DNA of 64,000 nucleotides from Gottfriedia sp049568075. Lineage in GTDB: Bacteria; Bacillota; Bacilli; Bacillales; Bacillaceae_G. Of the stretch, positions 34,101-41,911 are shown piece by piece. How positions within the stretch are numbered: position 1 is the first letter of the stretch; every line of letters begins with the position of its first letter. Made by a program: the position numbers and the translations under genes. The notes below the pieces were generated by a model that saw nothing but the letters and a program-made list of their open reading frames with translations, was not told where the DNA came from and made no database searches. The DNA lies in NCBI GenBank assembly GCA_049568075.1, contig CP144911.1, one strand, 5' to 3'.

Positions 34101-34955
34101 ATGGAAATCACGTACATCTTGATCTGGAACAAAGCTTTTTGTTTCTTTTATTTGACCAGCTACATCTGGATGCTGTGCATCGATCCCTGTGTCAAGAACC
34201 GCTACTTTCACACCACTTCCGTTGTAACCAGCATTCCAAGCAGTAGGTGCCCCAATTTGTGGCACACTTTGCTCAAGCGTTGCTTTAACACGTCCATCTA
34301 ACCAAATTTTATCAATCCCAGGTGTAACTAATGACTTTGTAGATTTGGTAGAATCCGCAGATTTTATATTTTTCTTAACATCTTGCCAAAACTCTTTCGA
34401 ATCCTTCTTCTCTGCAGAAAGCGCAGCTCCATTAATACTTTCTAGTTCATGTGTTTTCGTTGAAGCTTTTAATGCCGGCTTCAAGCTTGAGCGAGTTTTT
34501 GACTCTGAATATTGTACGATAACAGGTAATGTCTTTTGAGACGCATCATCATATCCATCCGCTATTAGTGCAGTAATATTGAATAGATTTCGATCTAATG
34601 CACCAGAAGCTAAGTAAGGCATCGCTTGTTTCGGAATAACATATGTATCCTTATTAACCGTCATGATATGTGAACCACCATCAGCTTTATCCGCTGGTTC
34701 AACACTGATTACACTTTGTCCATCTGCAAACTCTGTTACAGTAACTACATCACCTGTAATAAGAGTAATCACATGCTTCCCTGTACTTGCTTTTGCGTTA
34801 ATTCCTTGAAGATTCGTTTCTACAGCACTACTATTTGTTAAGTTTGAAACATTATTGCTTGTCCCAGCAGCTAACGCTTGAAAAGTTGGAACAGCAATAA
34901 GAGCAGTCGTCATCATCGCAGTAACATACTTATTTAACCTAGGCTTTCCTGTCAT
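31194..34955 (-). CDS. Large secreted subtilisin-like (S8) serine protease (1253 aa)
   Basis: Signal peptide (about 1-29, ...FQALA), then a prodomain whose opening (VITLITGDVVTVTEFADGQS) is typical of long actinobacterial-style S8 proteases. The catalytic triad is Asp255 (AVLDTGIDAQHPDV), His288 (HAHGTHVAS) and Ser458 (GTSMATPHVAGA), with the oxyanion Asn in AAGNTGREG. After the protease domain (to about residue 515) come a Fn3-like/beta domain and, near residues 805-925, a region resembling a protease-associated insert (KGKAVIVDRSDEVTGMERSA). Further beta domains reach the C-terminus. It has no LPXTG or SLH anchor, so it is probably released. AGGGGAGTG precedes the ATG. Confidence 0.9.
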   Translation of the reverse strand: MTGKPRLNKYVTAMMTTALIAVPTFQALAAGTSNNVSNLTNSSAVETNLQGINAKASTGKHVITLITGDVVTVTEFADGQSVISVEPADKADGGSHIMTVNKDTYVIPKQAMPYLASGALDRNLFNITALIADGYDDASQKTLPVIVQYSESKTRSSLKPALKASTKTHELESINGAALSAEKKDSKEFWQDVKKNIKSADSTKSTKSLVTPGIDKIWLDGRVKATLEQSVPQIGAPTAWNAGYNGSGVKVAVLDTGIDAQHPDVAGQIKETKSFVPDQDVRDFHAHGTHVASTVLGTGAASGGKYKGVAPGASLIVGKVLSNEGFGLDSWIIDGMEWAAHNAKIVSMSLGSDESSDGTDPMAQAVNNLSAETGSLFVIAAGNTGREGIGSPGAADSALTVGAVDKSDNLAYFSSKGPRFGSEGLKPDLTAPGVNITAARSQYSTQGSGSYLSMSGTSMATPHVAGAAAILSQRHPDWTGAQLKDALMSTTKKLDDIKPLEGGTGRLDVAAATLGDLRATGSLDFGFYAWPHENDGLKEKTITYTNDSEKAVTLDLSAKITDNSDADAPAGLFKLSTNKVTVPAKGSAKVTVILDPNVGANGQRYQGQISANVDGKTVVHTALAMIKEEERYPLTLNAIGRDGNPALAYINLLGPDGVPDFIAVNGTTELRLKPGTYSAMSMMDVDTDTDHAGVALVGDPEINLDGPQTVTLDARKANEITANVPNKTEASFRKMEYYREIDGSNVSDIYVMPVTVDKMYAEPTKKVKNGKFTFNTRWRLIEPYMTINFKGNELDDIPQAGSTLLDGKYNLDAVYVGKGAQADYKGLNVKGKAVIVDRSDEVTGMERSAAAYAAGAKLVITVNDGPEEISEYVGVENEDWSLSDSPISVVAISQTEGKQLIEAAKSKKVTLDVKGTPNTKYVYDLVDNHDNAIPNDVTYSPKANDFVKINAEYKSDSSTAGGEFRWDIPSYRPNGVGYPMKLNLPSVRTEWVSAQKGTSWYHQASVLDAAWEVRQPKATYKPGQTLDEEWFSPVARPRLGDGFWKPYRTGNNLVINIPAWADSGVGSTGSESNYPGSQTLKLYQGSKLVKEAKGQAIYSFNEYPTANTQYKVVSDAWRDPERFDNSVKTHTEWTFWSKEQEEYKTDLPLISLDYNVETDMNGDAKSGRWIDLEMKAIQVDGAPGNGKMKGATLEVSYDEGKTWELVDLNREKDGWKARIENRKNASSVSLRASAWDDAGNSINQDIIKAFGLK

Positions 34956-35009
34956 CTTACACTCCCCTATTCTGATAAAATAAAAAAAAGCGACTTCTCA
35001 TATGAATCT

Positions 35010-35027
35010 ATTAAAATCGATTTTAAT
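35010..35027. promoter_or_regulatory. 18-bp perfect palindrome upstream of the protease
   Basis: ATTAAAATCGATTTTAAT, perfectly symmetric, lies about 55 bases upstream of the protease start codon, in the promoter/leader. It is a good operator candidate for a dimeric regulator not encoded next to it. Confidence 0.45.
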
Positions 35028-35328
35028 CGTTCATATCCAAACCACTTCTTAAAAAGCACTCTACAATATCAAAATATAAAGAATATTCAATTATTGGTCA
35101 ATTGGGTTATTCAACCCTTGGTTTATCAGCGTTTTCTTAAAATACACTAATTTTTCTAATCATTTTCGAATGATATTAACCCACTTATTTTCACAAAATA
35201 AATGACTAGTTATTTACTTTTCAAATTTTTATCTAGTTAAATAAACCTATTAAAAATTTTTATAAATATCAAAAGTAAAAATATATACCTATTACTTTTT
35301 TGCTAAAAAACAATGTTATTTGCTATAT

Positions 35329-35364
35329 ATAAAAGCACTTAACAATTTGTAATGTTAAGTGCCC
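35329..35364 (-). terminator. Rho-independent terminator
   Basis: GCACTTAACA pairs with TGTTAAGTGC; on the minus strand TTTTATATA follows. Serves the 35441 gene. Confidence 0.75.
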
Positions 35365-35440
35365 TTCCTCTTTTTTTCTATGTGTCTAACCTATTATGAG
35401 TATGTGAAAAACCCAGGTTATTCATAGAGTTTCTTACAGA

Positions 35441-35971
35441 TTACTTGCTTTTAAAACTAAATCCTGTCGTAATCAAGCAAGAAAGAAATGCAACGATTGA
35501 AACCATTATCCCAAACATCAATCCTATTGAACGCATAAACAGATCTTCACCTGGATAAGAAGGTTCAAGATTTAATAACCAATATAGAAACAAAATTGAT
35601 AATAAAATATAAAAACTACTTCCTAAAATACTCATTTTAATTCTGTTTGCGTTCGTACCTTGCCATGCCTTATTCACGATTATCCACAAAAAGAAACTTC
35701 CAAAGATGGCCAAAATCATTACCAACAAATGGAGAAATGGAATTAGTAGATACGTTAATAGATAAATTACCAGACAAGTAGTAAAAAACAACGTTGCATT
35801 CATAATAAACAAGAAAAATCCTGACATCAAATGATTTTGAAACCAACTAGTATTTTTCAATTTAAAAACAAGTTTATTATTTTCACTAAGCTTAGATGAT
35901 ACTGCTCCCCTCTTAAATAGAATGATGAAAACTAGAATAAAAACGCACAATAAAAATAAAGTCAATGACAC
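35441..35971 (-). CDS. Four-helix membrane protein (176 aa), unknown
   Basis: GTG 35971 is chosen because GGAGGT stands just before it; the frame upstream has no ribosome site. It has about five hydrophobic segments, the loop LFKRGAVSSKLSENNKL after the first, and the ending SCLITTGFSFKSK. It is monocistronic and not recognised. Confidence 0.6.
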   Translation of the reverse strand: MSLTLFLLCVFILVFIILFKRGAVSSKLSENNKLVFKLKNTSWFQNHLMSGFFLFIMNATLFFTTCLVIYLLTYLLIPFLHLLVMILAIFGSFFLWIIVNKAWQGTNANRIKMSILGSSFYILLSILFLYWLLNLEPSYPGEDLFMRSIGLMFGIMVSIVAFLSCLITTGFSFKSK

Positions 35972-36055
35972 TTTACCTCCAAATTTAAGTCTTATTATCA
36001 CTAATCATAAAATGAAATATATTCCAGTAGAGTAACAAACTATGAATTTTATATG

Positions 36056-36104
36056 AAAAAAGCTATAAACAAGCGGTTAAGCAGTTGTTTATAGCTTTTT
36101 TATA
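36056..36104. terminator. Strong bidirectional hairpin
   Basis: AAAAAGCTATAAACAA pairs with TTGTTTATAGCTTTTT. It sits between the 35441 gene's upstream end and the pseudogene at 36224. Confidence 0.8.
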
Positions 36105-36223
36105 CGATAAATAATTCTTTCACAAAATAATAACATTCATAAATCTTACTCTCTAATAATTCAACTATAATAAAAGATAATCCTAGTTGAGATGTTAACG
36201 ACACTAGAAAGGGAAATAATTAA

Positions 36224-36691
36224 ATGAAAAACAAAGCAAGGCATATATTTCTGAGTTCCCTAGTGATGTCTATTACCTCATCCATATTAATTCAATTCGA
36301 ACCAAATCAACCTGTAACAATAGTTCTCTACTTTTGAAAAAGTAATTTCTATCCCCCTATTCTTTACTTTAAGATCATTTCCATTCGCTTTTATTGTTTC
36401 ACTGTTGTCATACATATTCAGTTCAATTATTAAAAATCTTATTAAAAAGAAAAGCATCCTACTAGATATTTAATTATCCAGTTTCATTTCATCAATTATT
36501 CTATTACTTTTACCCAAATTAATAATTAATCCATTTTTAGATACAAATTATCGACTTTTTTTAATCCCTACTTTTCACTTGTGCCTTTTATGGGTGCAGT
36601 TACAATGCCTTATTAGAAAATTTGAAGTTTATAAAAAAGAAATAAAAATGTTCCACTTCCGTTTCTCATTTACTGAATCTTTTACAATTTG
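36224..36691 (+). pseudogene. Membrane protein gene with a frameshift and an in-frame stop
   Basis: Starts MKNKARHIFLSSLVMSITSS behind GAAAGGGA. The frame breaks near 36336 (after TIVLYF) and resumes as EKVISIPLFFTLRSFPFAFI, then SLLSYIFSSIIKNLIKKKSI. It meets a TAA at 36469 but keeps the same frame for about 70 more codons (SSIILLLLPKLIINPFLD, LIPTFHLCLLWVQLQC). At least two lesions show it is dead or very recently inactivated. It would have encoded a four-helix membrane protein of unknown type. Confidence 0.6.
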
Positions 36692-36707
36692 ATAAGGAGA
36701 GATATTT

Positions 36708-37082
36708 ATGAGGATGAAAATACTGGTTTTATTCGCTACAATACTTTTTATAGTTTCACTTTCTGCTTGTAATAATAAAAATAAGTTTGAGAACCAGGTA
36801 AATCAGGTAATAGAACTTGAAAAAGATTATATACAAAATAAAATGCAGGTAAAAAATAATGAAAAAATTAAACGCTCTAATATTGTTATTGCAGTCTATA
36901 AAAATGGTGACTATATCAATCTATCTTATGATCAAAATAATTCTTCTAGAAAAATAGATTGCTTTTATTTAAAAACGAAAGATTCATAATATATTCGATA
37001 CTTGAATACAGATAAAGAAATTGAAAAAGTAGAGAAGTACTTAAGACATGCTGATTATATAGAAAATACTTATTACAATTAA
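36708..37082 (+). pseudogene. Lipoprotein (DUF4467, cystatin-like fold type) with a nonsense codon
   Basis: The lipobox LSAC follows a signal peptide. The domain FENQVNQVIELEKDYIQNKM, then NIVIAVYKNGDYINLSYDQN and FYLKTKDS is interrupted by TAA (36987) but continues in frame as YIRYLNTDKEIEKVEKYLRH, ADYIENTYYN to a second stop at 37082. The pattern resembles cystatin-like lipoproteins (DUF4467), an assignment at moderate confidence. Read together the two parts make about 123 residues, so the first stop is probably a recent mutation. Confidence 0.6.
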
Positions 37083-37098
37083 TTTTAAATATTAAATA

Positions 37099-37148
37099 AA
37101 AAATGGAATGTAAGATAAACCGATACTCCCAGTTTTATCTTCATTCCT
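37099..37148 (-). terminator. Hairpin terminator
   Basis: GGAATG-AAGATAAA pairs with TTTATCTT-CATTCC. On the minus strand TTTTTTATTT follows, serving the AlbA_2 gene. Confidence 0.65.
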
Positions 37149-37183
37149 ATAATTTCTTCATTTTATTCTATCCTCACTACCAT

Positions 37184-37927
37184 TCACTCAATATTACTAA
37201 CCTCCAAAACAATCTCAATCTTCCGCTTCTTTTTCTCAATCATTCTGGCAATAAATTCACTAAAATCATCTTTTTGGCTTTTTGGGTTTCTATTTGTATC
37301 ACCACTAATTGCAACTATACGATAAAGAATCTTTAATTGTTCCATATGCTCATTTAGACTCATATTAGATAAGTCCTCATATTGTTCAATGAGCCTTTTT
37401 CTAAAAATAATTTCTAAGTCATCGTTTGTGGCGGTTTCGTTTGAAGTATTTTTCCGAATATAAATTTTATCTGTAAATAATTTATCGGAGCCTCTTTTAG
37501 CAATAAACGGGATAAATCGATTTTGCTCGGGGATATAAATGATGAAGAAGGTTTTACCACTAAAATATCCGTACATTTCATTCTCATCGTAATCAATTTG
37601 TTGAAGATGATAAATTAGCATAGAAGGTAAATAACCATTTAATTTTCTTTGAAAATCGGTTGGATCCTTTAGCTCTTCTTTAAGAATTCCGACTGGGTGA
37701 TTATCATCATTTACGCCAAAAATAATAGATCCTCCGCCAGAATTCGCCATTGCAATTATTAATTTTGCAATTTGGTCCTCTCTAACAAATGTTTCTTTAA
37801 AATCCAATGCATTATTTTCTCCAAAAGATTGTTCAATCAGATTTTTAAGAGAAGCAATATCAAAATTCTTATCTGCATAATTAAATGTATTTAGAAATTC
37901 CTGCTTATAAATCGGCCTTTTAACCAT
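37184..37927 (-). CDS. AlbA_2 (Schlafen-type) domain protein (247 aa)
   Basis: The central domain is the AlbA_2/Schlafen putative ATP/nucleic-acid-binding fold: NNALDFKETFVREDQIAKLI, IAMANSGGGSIIFGVNDDNH, PVGILKEELKDPTDFQRKLN and KIYIRKNTSNETATNDDLEI. A helical N-terminal extension and a basic C-terminal helix (MIEKKKRKIEIVLEV) flank it. Several starts are possible within 18 bases; ATG 37927 is four bases after AGGTGG. Such proteins occur alone, in transcriptional regulators and in phage-defence loci. The next gene in the same direction upstream is a RelA/SpoT synthetase that ends in its own terminator. Confidence 0.8.
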   Translation of the reverse strand: MVKRPIYKQEFLNTFNYADKNFDIASLKNLIEQSFGENNALDFKETFVREDQIAKLIIAMANSGGGSIIFGVNDDNHPVGILKEELKDPTDFQRKLNGYLPSMLIYHLQQIDYDENEMYGYFSGKTFFIIYIPEQNRFIPFIAKRGSDKLFTDKIYIRKNTSNETATNDDLEIIFRKRLIEQYEDLSNMSLNEHMEQLKILYRIVAISGDTNRNPKSQKDDFSEFIARMIEKKKRKIEIVLEVSNIE

Positions 37928-38108
37928 CATTCCACCTAGTTTCATATTTTTTAAAATCTAAACTAGATCTGTTATTACATTTAATGTTAAGAGAAAAGAA
38001 ATGGCACCTAAATATTGTAGAAATTTTTCTGATAAAAAATATAAAGAAAACTCGTTCCCACCACGTCGACTCTTCTTCCCCGCTGCCAATTTATACTTTC
38101 TTAATGTG

Positions 38109-38137
38109 CAAAAAGCCAAAGCATATTGCCTTGGCCG
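38109..38137 (-). terminator. Rho-independent terminator
   Basis: GCCAAGGCA pairs with TGCTTTGGC, followed on the minus strand by TTTTTG. It lies between the RelA/SpoT and AlbA_2 genes, so each probably has its own promoter or partial read-through. Confidence 0.8.
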
Positions 38138-38151
38138 CTAATAACAATTAT

Positions 38152-39108
38152 CTAAAAGTCGCTAGGAAATATTCTTCGTTTAAGGTGATATTCAACCGAG
38201 CGATTATTAAACAGATTGCTATAATTCACCTTAATCTTTTTAACTTCCAATTGTTTAATTTTCTCTTCTAATGACTTCTTATCCACATTAGTTAATTTTC
38301 CATCCTCTGACAAACTAGAAATTTCATTTAATAATTCCTGAATCTTTTCATCACGAAATTCTTTTTCTTCGTTTTGTTGATAAATAGTCATCTTTGTATG
38401 AAGGATTGAATTTACCAATTCGTCCGCACCACCTGAAAGCCTATTTAAGATTAAAAGCTGTTCATTTAATATCTCATTATCTAAATCATAAGGATACCTT
38501 AGTTGATGATCTATTTCACTCCAGCCTTCTTCAAATATCGTTCTTACTTGAATCTCAGCTAAATAATTTACTTTTGTCATTTGCGACTTAATCACATAAT
38601 GCCATGATCGATATCCGGCATCATGAACTAAAAACTGGAACTTTTCCTCTTCAATATGCTGTTCGCTTGTCATATCTCCTAAGCGATGGTAAATAGTCGC
38701 TTTTTCATGTAAATTCCAATTTTGTCTAATTGTCTTGTCTATATCTGCAGCCTGGTATTTATATAAATGTAATGCTCTTATACCAATTAGATCTGTAATT
38801 TCAGATTTATAATTCGAAACATTGATTTCATATGATGAGTCTGCTTTTTTACCTTTTATCGTCTTTCGAATAATCTTTTCAATTAAATGGTCAGGATATT
38901 TAATTCTTGATTTCACAGTATGAATTTCAGGATTTTTACGGAGTATTTCTGAAATAAAAGTAGCTACTGTTTCAAGATTCGGTATTTCTGATATGTATTC
39001 ATTATAAATTTCAATATATTTTGACCAGTCTAAACAGTACTTTTCAAAATCCTGTTCATCGATTTTATATTTTTCAAAGAAATACTTTTGATTCTCTATT
39101 AGGCCCAT
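38152..39108 (-). CDS. RelA/SpoT-domain (p)ppGpp synthetase-like protein (318 aa)
   Basis: ATG 39108 is set by AAGGAGATATC. The synthetase domain covers about residues 30-200: VKSRIKYPDHLIEKIIRK (substrate Arg/Lys), DLIGIRALHLYKY (metal Asp), FQFLVHDAGYRSWHYVIKSQ and EIQVRTIFEEGWSEIDHQLR (Glu and the EIQVRT signature). It lacks HD hydrolase, TGS and ACT domains, so it is a single-domain alarmone-synthetase-like protein rather than Rel. The C-terminal ~110 residues form a coiled coil (EKEFRDEKIQELLNEISSLS). Its product could be (p)ppGpp or, as in toxic small alarmone synthetases, another pyrophosphorylated molecule. Confidence 0.85.
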   Translation of the reverse strand: MGLIENQKYFFEKYKIDEQDFEKYCLDWSKYIEIYNEYISEIPNLETVATFISEILRKNPEIHTVKSRIKYPDHLIEKIIRKTIKGKKADSSYEINVSNYKSEITDLIGIRALHLYKYQAADIDKTIRQNWNLHEKATIYHRLGDMTSEQHIEEEKFQFLVHDAGYRSWHYVIKSQMTKVNYLAEIQVRTIFEEGWSEIDHQLRYPYDLDNEILNEQLLILNRLSGGADELVNSILHTKMTIYQQNEEKEFRDEKIQELLNEISSLSEDGKLTNVDKKSLEEKIKQLEVKKIKVNYSNLFNNRSVEYHLKRRIFPSDF

Positions 39109-39305
39109 ACGATATCTCCTTCTAACAATTCCATAACCATATCCTACCATATTTCTGGAAGAAACATACTTTTACAGAACAGAAATTGAGTACAAAAAAA
39201 CATTCGTAATTTTTGCATCAAAGGCATATTTGTTTTTGCCAGGATTAATGGCTGTTCTATTTTTTTACCAATCTTATTATTAGAAAATCGAACAAATGAC
39301 CTACT

Positions 39306-39381
39306 TTGAATATACGTTCGTAAAAAATCTATCTTTTTTCTAAAAAAACTACTTACATTAGAATAGATGTTCGTGTATAAT
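39306..39381 (+). promoter_or_regulatory. Promoter with LexA-like boxes
   Basis: TTACAT (39353-39358) and TATAAT (39376-39381) are 17 bases apart. GAATAGATGTTCG (39361-39373) lies between them and GAATATACGTTCG (39308-39320) about 50 bases upstream. Each matches the Bacillus LexA box CGAACNNNNGTTCG at eight of ten fixed positions (both GAAT-N4-GTTCG). A repressor bound at the second site would block this promoter. The first could also affect the divergent RelA/SpoT gene. Confidence 0.55.
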
Positions 39382-39478
39382 AAAAACATCCAAACAAAAC
39401 AGAACATACAATCTTAAAATTTAAGACAATTGAAGCCTAAGAGAATTTAAAAGTAGAACAAAAAAGGAGATGTGAAAA

Positions 39479-39559
39479 ATGGAAATTATCATTCTATGTA
39501 GTGTCTTATTATCTTGGTGTATTTTAGAGGGTTTTAACAAATTTGTAGTAAATCGTTGA
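39479..39559 (+). CDS. SOS-type membrane peptide (26 aa)
   Basis: ATG 39479 follows AAAAGGAGATGTGAAAA. The peptide MEIIILCSVLLSWCILEGFN, KFVVNR has one hydrophobic segment (residues 2-16), two cysteines and a short C-terminal tail with two basic residues (K, R). A LexA-like box inside its promoter suggests DNA-damage induction; small single-pass peptides of that kind act as cell-division inhibitors (YneA/SosA-like role) or membrane depolarisers (TisB-like role). Which, if either, is inference. A terminator follows at 39631. Confidence 0.55.
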   Translation: MEIIILCSVLLSWCILEGFNKFVVNR

Positions 39560-39630
39560 AAGCACTGAAAGAGATTCTTTATATTATTTTAGATGGATTA
39601 CTCTCTTATTCCTTAAAACTAAATTCAAAC

Positions 39631-39670
39631 AAAAAAGTGCTCTTCTACTAAAGAAAAAGAGCACTTTTAG
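39631..39670. terminator. Bidirectional terminator
   Basis: AAAAGTGCTCTT pairs with AAGAGCACTTTT. It separates the peptide gene from the convergent AbrB-type gene. Confidence 0.85.
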
Positions 39671-39675
39671 ATTTA

Positions 39676-40107
39676 TTATTTAGCTATGTATTCCTGCAAT
39701 TCCTTAATAAGAATTTCTGCTCCGTATTTACTTACTACAATCTTTCCACTATCAAACGAGAAATTTTTTTCATCAATAACTCCTGTTACCATACAAGCAT
39801 TACTCGAAACAAATTGTTTAAGGATAATCTTTTGTTCCTCAATAAATACTTCAAATGGTTCATATTTATTAAGATTTAACATTTTTCTTAATTCCTTTGG
39901 TAAAACAATTCTTCCTAAGTCATCAAGTCTTCTGACAATTCCACTTAGACCGGAATTTTCATCATATTTTGTAAGAATAATCATACCTTCTTCAAAATGA
40001 ATTTCAAATGGAGCATTGTTCTCTAAATTCATTGTATTTCTTAGTTCTTTCGGTAGAACAATTCTTCCAAGATCGTCTAGTTTTCTAATAATTCCAGTTG
40101 ATTTCAT
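39676..40107 (-). CDS. Tandem-domain AbrB-like regulator (143 aa)
   Basis: The swapped-hairpin AbrB DNA-binding domain appears twice, at about 1-48 (TGIIRKLDDLGRIVLPKELR) and 52-98 (SGIVRRLDDLGRIVLPKELR), followed by a C-terminal domain like AbrB's own (CMVTGVIDEKNFSFDSGKIV, VSKYGAEILIKELQEYI). Normal AbrB has one N-terminal domain and dimerises through it, so this protein may form the dimeric DNA-binding unit in one chain. GGGGAGTTGCAAGT precedes the ATG. Its role would be transition-state control. Confidence 0.85.
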   Translation of the reverse strand: MKSTGIIRKLDDLGRIVLPKELRNTMNLENNAPFEIHFEEGMIILTKYDENSGLSGIVRRLDDLGRIVLPKELRKMLNLNKYEPFEVFIEEQKIILKQFVSSNACMVTGVIDEKNFSFDSGKIVVSKYGAEILIKELQEYIAK

Positions 40108-40349
40108 ACTTGCAACTCCCCATTTATTTCTATCTCTTTAAATACTCAATATAATTCTCTCTATTTGTTACATTGAGTTTAGTTTAATAATACCAAATTA
40201 TTTTAATTTTCTCTCTACTTAAATCGACTCATTTTTACTAATAATAATACAAATTAAAATAATTTGCTTGATATTTTATAATTAACTACCTTTTATTTAA
40301 TCTTTTGTTTTTTGTTTTGGTAAATTTAGGTAAAATTTCTTTAAAAGAT

Positions 40350-40408
40350 TCAAAAAGAGATGAGTTAATCATTCGGTAACGAATTACCTTTAATTAACTC
40401 ATCTCTCA
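40350..40408 (-). terminator. Rho-independent terminator
   Basis: AGAGATGAGTTAAT pairs with ATTAACTCATCTCT with an inner helix (CGGTAACG region); on the minus strand TTTTTGAATC follows. Serves the SASP gene. Confidence 0.8.
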
Positions 40409-40419
40409 TAATAAATCTT

Positions 40420-40620
40420 TTATCTTGAATAGCCACCGAGACTTTGTTCAGCCATTTGAACTAAACGTTTTGTAATCTCTCCACCTACTGAACCATTTGC
40501 ACGAGACGTTGAATCTGGACCTAAATGTACTCCAAATTCTGTTGCAATTTCATACTTCATCTGATCGATTGCAGATTCAGCATTTTGTGAAACATATTGA
40601 TTTGAAGATCTGTTTGCCAT
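40420..40620 (-). CDS. Alpha/beta-type small acid-soluble spore protein (66 aa)
   Basis: The SASP signatures are clear: AESAIDQMKYEIATEFGVHL (with the GPR protease cleavage site E-IATEFGV) and DSTSRANGSVGGEITKRLVQ. The protein saturates spore DNA and protects it from UV and heat, and is degraded at germination. AAAGGGG precedes the ATG. It identifies the organism as an endospore former. Confidence 0.95.
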   Translation of the reverse strand: MANRSSNQYVSQNAESAIDQMKYEIATEFGVHLGPDSTSRANGSVGGEITKRLVQMAEQSLGGYSR

Positions 40621-40889
40621 GATATGTAGCCCCTTTTAATAAAATTTTCTGATATAAACTATCAGATTGCTGTTAGTATTTCATATTGAATATAAAATAT
40701 TCATCATATAAATATTTCTGTAACTTTTATATGTTTCATCCAAAATTTTATTGCAAAGATTGTCAGATTATTTCCCAAAAAATATATTAATTGATAAATA
40801 TGATTGAATCAGTAGTTAATCACACTTAAACAGAACTCCCATATATTATATTGATATAATTCCATTTTCTGAAAGGTAGGTGTAACAAA

Positions 40890-41828
40890 ATGAAAGTAGA
40901 TGGTATCTTTGAAGGAGGAGGAGTTCGAGGAATCGGGCATGTTGGTGCTATTTGTGCTTTAGAAGAAGAAGGTTATGAATGGGCACGTTTGGCAGGCACT
41001 TCTGCTGGTGCTATTGTTGCTACTCTTCTAGCATGTGGCTATACAGGGAAAGAATTAAAGGAAATTATGGATCATCTAGATTATAAGAAATTTATTACAA
41101 AAACTTGGTTGCACTTTATTCCTTTAATCGGATTAGGATTAAATATTTTATTTAAAAATGGGTTATATAAAAATGACTTTGAAGAAGAATGGTTAGAATC
41201 TTTATTATCCAAAAAAGGAATTCGTTATTTCGATGATTTAGAAGAAGGGAAATTAAAAATCATTATTTCAGATATTAGTAATGGTAAAATGGTCGTTTTA
41301 CCTGATGATTTACCTGACTACGGCTTATCAGCAAAAGATATAACAATTTCTCAAGCAGTTAGAATGAGTGGTACAATCCCCTTTTTCTTTCAACCAATTA
41401 AACTAAAAACTCCTAATTATAATTATCCAATATTAATTGTTGATGGTGGAATTCTAAGTAATTTTCCAATTTGGATATTCGATGACCATCAAGAATGGCC
41501 GACTTTTGGTTTTCGCTTAATAGATGAAGAAATTATTGCGAAACCGCTGGATGGTCATAACCTAATCTCATTTTACAAATCAATATTTATTACGATGAGA
41601 CAAGCACACGACATTCGTCATCTAACAACAGAAGTAAATGAACGAACTATAAAAATCCCAACTGGTGATATATCAAGTACAGATTTCAATTTAAATAAAA
41701 AAGAAAAAGAAGCACTTTTCACAAATGGATACCAAGCCGCAAAAAAATTTCTTAGAACTTGGGATTTTGAAAAGTTTAAACACAACTATCCACCTGAACC
41801 TTACTGTCATAAGGTGAATAGTCTGTAG
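40890..41828 (+). CDS. Patatin-like phospholipase (312 aa)
   Basis: The full patatin catalytic set is present: FEGGGVRGIGHVGAI (oxyanion GGGxRG), LAGTSAGAIVATL (nucleophile Ser in GTSAG) and IVDGGILSNFPIWIF (catalytic Asp in DGG). It lacks a signal peptide, so it acts on membrane lipids from the cytoplasmic side. A long helix (HFIPLIGLGLNILF) near residue 75 may embed in the membrane. AAAGGTAGGTGTAAC precedes the ATG. Terminator at 41835. Confidence 0.9.
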   Translation: MKVDGIFEGGGVRGIGHVGAICALEEEGYEWARLAGTSAGAIVATLLACGYTGKELKEIMDHLDYKKFITKTWLHFIPLIGLGLNILFKNGLYKNDFEEEWLESLLSKKGIRYFDDLEEGKLKIIISDISNGKMVVLPDDLPDYGLSAKDITISQAVRMSGTIPFFFQPIKLKTPNYNYPILIVDGGILSNFPIWIFDDHQEWPTFGFRLIDEEIIAKPLDGHNLISFYKSIFITMRQAHDIRHLTTEVNERTIKIPTGDISSTDFNLNKKEKEALFTNGYQAAKKFLRTWDFEKFKHNYPPEPYCHKVNSL

Positions 41829-41834
41829 TAACTT

Positions 41835-41888
41835 AAAAAACGCAATCTTTTCTTGAAATTCTTAGAAAAGATTACGTTTTTATTTTTC
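41835..41888. terminator. Rho-independent terminator
   Basis: AAAAACGCAATCTTTTCT pairs with AGAAAAGATTACGTTTTT followed by ATTTTTCC. Confidence 0.85.
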
Positions 41889-41911
41889 CTATTTAGTTCC
41901 GCTAGGTTAAT

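Noticed and set aside
37984..38271. 95-codon plus-strand frame opposite the RelA/SpoT gene's end
   Set aside because: It overlaps the synthetase coding region and terminator and lacks a ribosome site, so it is a shadow frame.
39144..39407. 87-codon minus-strand frame upstream of the RelA/SpoT gene
   Set aside because: It has Cys- and Phe-rich, non-protein-like composition and covers the SOS promoter. There is no ribosome site.
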